Origin: Flavobacterium sp.
GTDB taxonomy: Bacteria; Bacteroidota; Bacteroidia; Flavobacteriales; Flavobacteriaceae
Assembly: GCA_016787805.1 (NCBI GenBank)
Contig: JAEUTY010000012.1
Location: 105,400 to 169,399 of the forward strand
Direction: 5' to 3'
Length of the DNA stretch: 64,000 nt
Under the pieces are notes generated by a model that had not been told where the DNA came from, searched no databases, and saw nothing but the letters and a program-made list of their open reading frames with translations. This document shows positions 58,856 to 64,000 of the stretch, piece after piece (positions within the stretch are counted from its first letter, which is position 1; each line of letters opens with the position of its first letter). A program made the position numbers and the translations under genes.

Positions 58856-61480
58856 ATGAAAAAATTAATTCTTTTTTTTGTTTTCGTGTTGGTGTTTTTC
58901 AAGGGTTTTTCCCAAGTCGGAATCAATACAACAACACCCAATGCACAGTTGGATATTCGTTCATCCAATCAGGCCACACCTTCCAATACCGACGGAATTT
59001 TGATTCCTAAGATAGATACGTTTCCAATCGTCAGTCCTGGTTTTGATCAGCATGGCATGATTGTTTATTTGACTACTGCTGATTTAGGAAAAGAACCTGG
59101 ATTTTACTATTGGAATTTTTTTTTATTGGATTGGACGCCACTCAGTCCAAAAGATTATGATTTTTTAGAATCTGGGACATTAAATGCTCCAGACGATATT
59201 AATGATGATATCTATCATTCGGGTGATGTTGCCATTGGGAAAGTTACGCCAAGTGCCAAACTTGATGTAGAATCGTCGTTTCAAAACGTTATAGTGAGAG
59301 CAGCAAATAGTTTTCCGCAAAGTGGTAGTTATTCAGTGGTTTATAAATCACAGATTTCCACAGTAAATCAAACTAACGGATCAATTTTAGGATTTGAAAA
59401 TTATGTGGCACCTAATCTGAATAATAAAGCTATGGGAATTTTCAATGATTTTGAAGGTTACACTACGGATTATGTTTATGGTGTAAAAAATGATTTTAGT
59501 ACAGCTGGTTCAGGATTGCGCTATGGGGTGAGTAATCAATTTTTGTATAATGACGGAATAGCCTACGGATTTAATAATGTCTTTTCTTACAATAGTTCAA
59601 GTTTGATTGCCGGTTTACGAAATGATTTTAATGGAACAACCGCTGAAAGAAACGGAATAGCCAATCTTTTTTCAGGTGCGGGTAATGGAGTAATTTATGG
59701 GTTGAAAAATACGTTTGATCATACAGGAAATGGTAATTTGTATGGAACGTATACCAATGTCAGTAATTTAGAAACAGGAACAGGAACAAAATACGGAAAT
59801 TATGTTACAATGAGTCCTACTGCTGGTGGAACTCACTACGGCGTTTATTCTGAAGCTACAAAGACTAATTCGTTTTCAGGTTACTTTTTAGGGCGATTTG
59901 CCATTGGAAGTACAACGGCCAATACTTATATAATGCCGACATCACGTGGAACTAATGGACAAATCATGCAAACCGATGGAGTCGGTAATGTAACCTGGCA
60001 AAATCCAAATACGGCGTTGAATAATTTTGCTTGGACTACCACCGGAAATTCGGGAACCAATCCCACAACCCATTTTATGGGAACGACCGATAATCAAGAT
60101 GTGGTGTTCAAACGAAATGGTCTTCTTTCAGGAGTATTGTCTGTTACCAATACCATTTTTGGCTACAATTCATTCAATACAACAACGACCGGTTTGAATA
60201 ATGTTGGTCTCGGAAAATTTGTTTTGCAAGACAACACCACAGGATATTCTAATATTGCCATTGGTGACAGTTCTTTAAATTCGAATACAACAGGATACGA
60301 AAACATTTCAATCGGATATACCAATCTTTTAGTTAATACCACTGGAGCTTCAAATACAGCCGTTGGAAGTCGAGCTATGGTCAACAATAGTTCGGGTTGG
60401 ATTAATACCGCTGTCGGAAATGGTTCTTTACATGACAATACAACGGGTATGGGTAATGTGGCCGTAGGTAGTGTTTCATTGTACAATAATACAGTGGGAA
60501 GTTATAACGTAGCGATGGGTCTACGAAGTTTGTTTTCAAATATTTCGGGTAGTGGAAATACATCGTTAGGTACTGATGCCTTACAAACTAGTACAACAGG
60601 TAACAACAATACAGGTTTGGGATACGAAGCCTTAATGGATACCAACGGAAGTAACAATGTGAGTATCGGTTACCAAACCTTACGCACTAATACCACAGGT
60701 AACGGAAATGTTGCTATCGGAAATCAAGCTGGTTATAACGAATTAGGATCTAACAAGTTGTACATCGAGAACACTGCTTCATCTACACCCTTAATTTATG
60801 GCGAATTTGATACTGATGTTCTACGTAGTAATTCGCAGCGTTTTTTTGTGAATGATCCAACCGTAAACGGAATACAAATGCTAATTAAAAATAGTGATCG
60901 ATATGCGCACGGGGTAGATGCCAATTTGGATTTTGGTGCTGGAAATGGATACTTTATGATGGCAACTGCAGAAAGTCAAGGTGAGTCAGGAGGAATAAGA
61001 GGTGATGGTGATAATGTTTCTATTTGGTCGCCTGGTGATGGCGGTCGTCAATTGCGTATTTTAGACGAAGATGCTTGGAATGATAACAACGGAAATCCAT
61101 ATGATAATGCAGCTGAAGTGGCTTTTATAGCCAACAATGGTCAATATTTTCAGGTTTCCGACCGAAACAAAAAAGAGAACATTATAAAAATTCAAAATGC
61201 AACCACTAAAATAAATCAGATTTCTGGCTACACTTATCAATTCAAATTAAAGCCAGCCGAAATTGAAAAAGGCGAAAAACCAACGGTTTCGAGCGGCGTT
61301 TTAGCACAAGAAATAGAGCAAGTTTTACCCGAAGCTATTCAAAAAAACGAATATGATGAATATTTTGTCAATTACGCTGCAATTACACCTTTATTGATAG
61401 AAGCCATCAAAGAACAAAACACCAAAATCCAATCACTAGAACAACGATTACAACAATTGGAAGAGAAATTAAGTAAGTAG
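58856..61480 (+). CDS. Tail-fibre-like surface protein with S74 intramolecular chaperone
   Basis: An 874-residue exported protein, start at ATG 58856 (signal MKKLILFFVFVLVFFKGFSQ). Residues about 20-110 hold the opening VGINTTTPNAQLDIRSS typical of flavobacterial tail-fibre-like proteins. The stretch about 430-620 has tandem repeats of about 23 residues around TGxxNxAxG, such as TGYENISIGYTNLLVN, TGMGNVAVGSVSLYNN and TGNGNVAIGNQAG, which resemble head repeats of trimeric adhesins. The C-terminal S74 domain (from about 770) starts at SDRNKKENI, the usual self-cleavage point, and includes SGVLAQEIEQVLPEAI, then a terminal coiled coil. It probably forms a trimer. It lies between two kinase genes. 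Confidence 0.82.
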   Translation: MKKLILFFVFVLVFFKGFSQVGINTTTPNAQLDIRSSNQATPSNTDGILIPKIDTFPIVSPGFDQHGMIVYLTTADLGKEPGFYYWNFFLLDWTPLSPKDYDFLESGTLNAPDDINDDIYHSGDVAIGKVTPSAKLDVESSFQNVIVRAANSFPQSGSYSVVYKSQISTVNQTNGSILGFENYVAPNLNNKAMGIFNDFEGYTTDYVYGVKNDFSTAGSGLRYGVSNQFLYNDGIAYGFNNVFSYNSSSLIAGLRNDFNGTTAERNGIANLFSGAGNGVIYGLKNTFDHTGNGNLYGTYTNVSNLETGTGTKYGNYVTMSPTAGGTHYGVYSEATKTNSFSGYFLGRFAIGSTTANTYIMPTSRGTNGQIMQTDGVGNVTWQNPNTALNNFAWTTTGNSGTNPTTHFMGTTDNQDVVFKRNGLLSGVLSVTNTIFGYNSFNTTTTGLNNVGLGKFVLQDNTTGYSNIAIGDSSLNSNTTGYENISIGYTNLLVNTTGASNTAVGSRAMVNNSSGWINTAVGNGSLHDNTTGMGNVAVGSVSLYNNTVGSYNVAMGLRSLFSNISGSGNTSLGTDALQTSTTGNNNTGLGYEALMDTNGSNNVSIGYQTLRTNTTGNGNVAIGNQAGYNELGSNKLYIENTASSTPLIYGEFDTDVLRSNSQRFFVNDPTVNGIQMLIKNSDRYAHGVDANLDFGAGNGYFMMATAESQGESGGIRGDGDNVSIWSPGDGGRQLRILDEDAWNDNNGNPYDNAAEVAFIANNGQYFQVSDRNKKENIIKIQNATTKINQISGYTYQFKLKPAEIEKGEKPTVSSGVLAQEIEQVLPEAIQKNEYDEYFVNYAAITPLLIEAIKEQNTKIQSLEQRLQQLEEKLSK

Positions 61481-61529
61481 TTTTAAGCAGAAATTGGCCT
61501 GATTTTCGTAAAAAGAGATTGGGCCTTTT

Positions 61530-63491
61530 TTACAATTTCAAAGTAATCGTCGTTCCTTCGTTAATTTTAGAATTTACCGAAATTTCGCAATCAATCGCTT
61601 TGGCCAAATCGCGAATCAAGTGCAAGCCTAAACCCGTTTTAATTCCTGTTACTTCATTCGCATCGTATAAGGCTTTGAATTCCTCTTGCGACGCGCCTTT
61701 TCCGTTATCTGTAATTGACAATGTTGTTTTTCCATTTTCTTGAAAAGCTTTCCAAACAATAGTCGGATTTTGAACTTTTGCCAAAGCTTTTACCGCATTT
61801 CCAGTCAAATTTCGCACAATGGTTTTGAGGTAATTTTCATCGCTAACCAAAATTAAATTATTGGGATTTTCAAATTGAAATTGTACATTTTCTACACTTA
61901 AAAAATGCTTTTGAGTATCTTCAAAAAGAGTAGCAATTTGAAACTTTTGCGGTTGTGGTTTGAAGTTTTCCATCTGACTTTTACTCCATTGCAGAATGTC
62001 TTCCATTGAAGCCAATAAATTTTCTGCACCAGTCATGGTCTTGTCTTGCATGCGTTGGATGCTTTCTTCGTCGAGCAATTCGGGACTTTCTTTTTGCAAT
62101 TGTAAAAAGAAAACCAAGTTGGCTACTGGTCCGCGTAAATCGTGGTTCAAAATACTAAAAAAACGAGTTTTGGCTTTGTTGGCTTCGTTTAGTTCTGAAT
62201 TGAGAAGTTGTAGTTTATGGTTTGTTTTTTTACGACTTTGATTTTGAAAAAATAGTAAAGCTCCAATGATTGAAAGCAACAGTAATCCAATCATAAAATA
62301 CCATTTTTGCTTTTCTTTTGCTTTCAGTTCTAGGTTGTTGATTTGCAGTTGCTTTTCTTTGATTTCAATTATTTTTTTGTTTTCTAAATTTCGTAGTGTT
62401 TCTTTATTTTCAGTGCTTAATATAGAATCATTTAACTTATTGAACTCTTTTAAATAGTAAAATGACTTTTTGAAATCTCTTTTTTCTTCGTAGAGTTCTG
62501 AGGCTAATTTATTGATTTGCATGTAGGTTTGTAGGTCTTCTTCAAGATCAATTTTTTTCAAGATTTTAAGTGTAATTTTCTCAGATTTGGCTAACCATTC
62601 TTTGTTTTTTGTTTTTCGGTAATATTCTAAATAAATAGCCGATTTTTCTTTAGCTGTTAAAATCATCAAATCGGAATTCCCTATTTCGGTAGCAATTTTT
62701 TCAGATAAGTCAAGATAGTTTAACGCTTTTTCAGGATTATTTAGATTGTTTTCAATGTTTCCTAAATAGAAATAATTATACAATAATGTTTCTTTATCAT
62801 TAGAGTTTTCAGCAATTTTTAAGGCTTCGGTGTAATATTTTTTAGCTTCAATGTCTTTACCTTCTATAATTAATGCAGATCCAATATTTTGTAAGTTTTT
62901 ACAAATACTTGGTTTATTATTGAGTTTTTGGTTAATGAATAATGATTTTTTGTAATAAGTTATGGCTCTTTTAGTGTCATTTAGATAATAATAAATATTA
63001 CCCATGTTTGTATAAATTTTGGCGGTATGATCCTTGTCATTTATTTCTTCACTTATTTTTAGCGCTTCGAGATTAAAACGCAATGCTTTATCATAATTTC
63101 CAGCTGTGTTGTATACAGCACCAATATTTTTCAGAATTTTACTCTTTGCTTTTTTATCGTTTTTACAATAATGTAAAGCTTGATTAAATGAGTATAAAGC
63201 CTTTTTTATTTCGTTTTGTACATAATAATTAATTCCGAAAGTAGAATAAGATTGGGCCATTCCTTTTTCCCAACTTATTTTTTTTGACAGTTGAAGTCCT
63301 AAGTTGGCATATTTGAGTCCTAATTCAGTATCATTATATTGATAACTTTGAGCTAATTCATTATAAAGCAATATTTTAGTAGTGTCTGTTTTAGTTGTGT
63401 TCAAAACAGTTTTTAGTGAATCAATGTAGTTATCTTGAGCGAAAATAAGATGAAAATGCAATACAGCTATAAGTAAACCTATTTTTTTCAT
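61530..63491 (-). CDS. TPR-repeat sensor histidine kinase (paralogue)
   Basis: A 653-residue kinase built like the one at 56694: signal peptide 1-18, TPR repeats about 35-330 (KIYTNMGNIYYYLNDTKRAITYY), a coiled region, one membrane helix near 398-417 (YFMIGLLLLSIIGALLFF), H-box FFSILNHDLRGPVANLVFF, N-box NLTGNAVKALAK, G-boxes TDNGKGASQEEF and GLGLHLIRDLAKAIDCE. Its final 80 residues are nearly identical to those of the third, truncated copy at 63750. It begins 11 nt after a broken response-regulator gene on the same strand. Its cognate regulator is not in the window. Confidence 0.88.
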   Translation of the reverse strand: MKKIGLLIAVLHFHLIFAQDNYIDSLKTVLNTTKTDTTKILLYNELAQSYQYNDTELGLKYANLGLQLSKKISWEKGMAQSYSTFGINYYVQNEIKKALYSFNQALHYCKNDKKAKSKILKNIGAVYNTAGNYDKALRFNLEALKISEEINDKDHTAKIYTNMGNIYYYLNDTKRAITYYKKSLFINQKLNNKPSICKNLQNIGSALIIEGKDIEAKKYYTEALKIAENSNDKETLLYNYFYLGNIENNLNNPEKALNYLDLSEKIATEIGNSDLMILTAKEKSAIYLEYYRKTKNKEWLAKSEKITLKILKKIDLEEDLQTYMQINKLASELYEEKRDFKKSFYYLKEFNKLNDSILSTENKETLRNLENKKIIEIKEKQLQINNLELKAKEKQKWYFMIGLLLLSIIGALLFFQNQSRKKTNHKLQLLNSELNEANKAKTRFFSILNHDLRGPVANLVFFLQLQKESPELLDEESIQRMQDKTMTGAENLLASMEDILQWSKSQMENFKPQPQKFQIATLFEDTQKHFLSVENVQFQFENPNNLILVSDENYLKTIVRNLTGNAVKALAKVQNPTIVWKAFQENGKTTLSITDNGKGASQEEFKALYDANEVTGIKTGLGLHLIRDLAKAIDCEISVNSKINEGTTITLKL

Positions 63492-63501
63492 ACCAAAAAA
63501 G

Positions 63502-63687
63502 TCAAATTATTTTAAAACTTTCACCAACAGATAAAACAACATTGTTTTTTTCTATAACAGTCAGCGCTTTTTCAGCCGAATCAAAAACATTAACAAGAGT
63601 CAACAATTCAAAGCGTTTGGCATACGAAACTACCGCCAGTCGATCCATTTCGTCATTGTCAACTATCATACAAGTATAGGTCTTCAT
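63502..63687 (-). pseudogene. Internally deleted LytTR-type response regulator
   Basis: A 61-codon remnant. Residues 1-50 (MKTYTCMIVDNDEMDRLAVV ... AEKALTVIEKNNV) are the start of a receiver domain, with the acidic D10/D12 but nothing of the phospho-acceptor strand that should follow. The last eleven residues, VLSVGESFKII, look like the C-terminal strand of a LytTR DNA-binding domain (IPIGESYK-like). So about 180 residues seem to have been lost by an in-frame deletion. It lies between a kinase fragment and an intact kinase on the same strand, as expected for a former kinase-regulator pair. It could be translated but cannot signal normally. Confidence 0.7.
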
Positions 63688-63749
63688 ACAAATGGTTTGA
63701 AAATCAAATATAAAATTTTAAATTTTGAAAAATTCGCTTCGTGTTAAAT

Positions 63750-64000
63750 TTATAGTTTCAAAGTAATGGTAGTTCCTACATTGATTTTCGAATCCACCGA
63801 AATTTCACAATCAATCGCCTTAGCTAAATCGCGAATTAAGTGTAAACCCAAACCGGTTTTGATGCCGACTACTTCTTTGTCGTCGTATAAGGCTTTGAAC
63901 TCTTCTTTTGTAGCGCCTTTTCCGTTGTCTGTAATGGATAAAATTGTATTTCCATTTTCATGAAAAGCTCTCCAAATGATAGTTGGTGTCATTCCGAGCG
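63750..64000 (-). pseudogene. C-terminal fragment of a third TPR histidine kinase (window edge)
   Basis: About 80 residues of a kinase ATPase domain: TPTIIWRAFHENGNTIL, ITDNGKGATKEEF, GIKTGLGLHLIRDLAKAIDC and the end INVGTTITLKL. It matches the paralogue at 61530 nearly throughout, up to TPT. There the match stops and the DNA turns into TGTCATTCCGAGCG (63987-64000), the start of a well-known class of dispersed repeat. The fragment is therefore probably the 3' stump of a broken gene, although the window ends before this can be confirmed. A normal gene running out of the window is the alternative. Confidence 0.6.
63987..64000. repeat. Start of a TGTCATTCCGAGCG dispersed repeat
   Basis: Fourteen bases at the window edge match the common extragenic repeat that continues roughly AGCGAGGAATC. 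Only its beginning is visible. Confidence 0.45.

Overview
The window is chromosomal DNA from a member of the Flavobacteriaceae, most likely Flavobacterium or a close relative. The evidence is AT-rich DNA, genes without Shine-Dalgarno sites, many promoters of the Bacteroidetes form TTG-N17-23-TAnnTTTG, several proteins ending in a type IX secretion (T9SS) sorting domain, lipoproteins with acidic residues just after the lipid cysteine, ribosomal protein S16 with a long acidic tail, and DNA polymerase III alpha fused to its own proofreading exonuclease. No rRNA, tRNA, CRISPR array, insertion sequence or replication origin was seen.

Layout. 0-6.4 kb: housekeeping genes (DPM1-like glycosyltransferase, dihydroorotase, tyrosyl-tRNA synthetase, an SDR and a LuxE-like acyltransferase). 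6.4-10.4 kb: secreted and surface proteins. 9.2-15.3 kb: a TonB-dependent receptor and lipoprotein pair beside an OmpR-type response regulator and histidine kinase. 15.3-22.2 kb: glycosyltransferase and LpxH-like phosphoesterase, TrmB, LysE exporter, alkyltransferase-like protein, then an iron-sulfur/redox group (Mrp ATPase, Nfu, ferredoxin-NADP reductase, [2Fe-2S] ferredoxin). 22.4-26.7 kb: a membrane AraC-type regulator with a phosphoesterase, next to a lipoprotein/ELWxxDGT surface operon whose promoter lies in a perfect dyad. 27.2-32.0 kb: a five-gene operon with a T9SS-secreted CotH kinase-like protein, lipoprotein, VTC-type polyphosphate polymerase, DUF4956 membrane protein and DUF2490 barrel; together these would reach from cytoplasm to cell surface. 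32.0-39.3 kb: DUF3050, glutaryl-CoA-type dehydrogenase, a LamG surface protein, tRNA methyltransferase, rimM-rpsP, a lipoprotein and an RRM protein. 39.5-44.0 kb: dnaE.

44.0-47.9 kb is a small accessory defence island directly behind dnaE: a single-chain nuclease-methyltransferase (type IIG-like) and an Abi_2/HEPN abortive-infection protein. Between them is a strong promoter followed by a short structured RNA with a terminator-like tail, immediately upstream of the abi gene. 48.1-56.2 kb is a three-gene envelope operon (outer-membrane barrel, 1512-residue giant protein, fibronectin-III protein). 56.3-64.0 kb holds thioredoxin, two paralogous TPR histidine kinases flanking a tail-fibre-like S74 surface protein, and decayed remains of a third kinase and its response regulator at the window edge.

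A family of dispersed intergenic elements runs through the window. Five copies are recognisable, with conserved outer boxes (CTAGCCC-GAT... and ...AGCGGGAA...) around a central palindrome that differs completely from copy to copy. The best candidates for undescribed biology are this element family, the CotH/VTC/DUF4956 trans-envelope operon, the RNA-Abi pair, and the giant-protein envelope operon.
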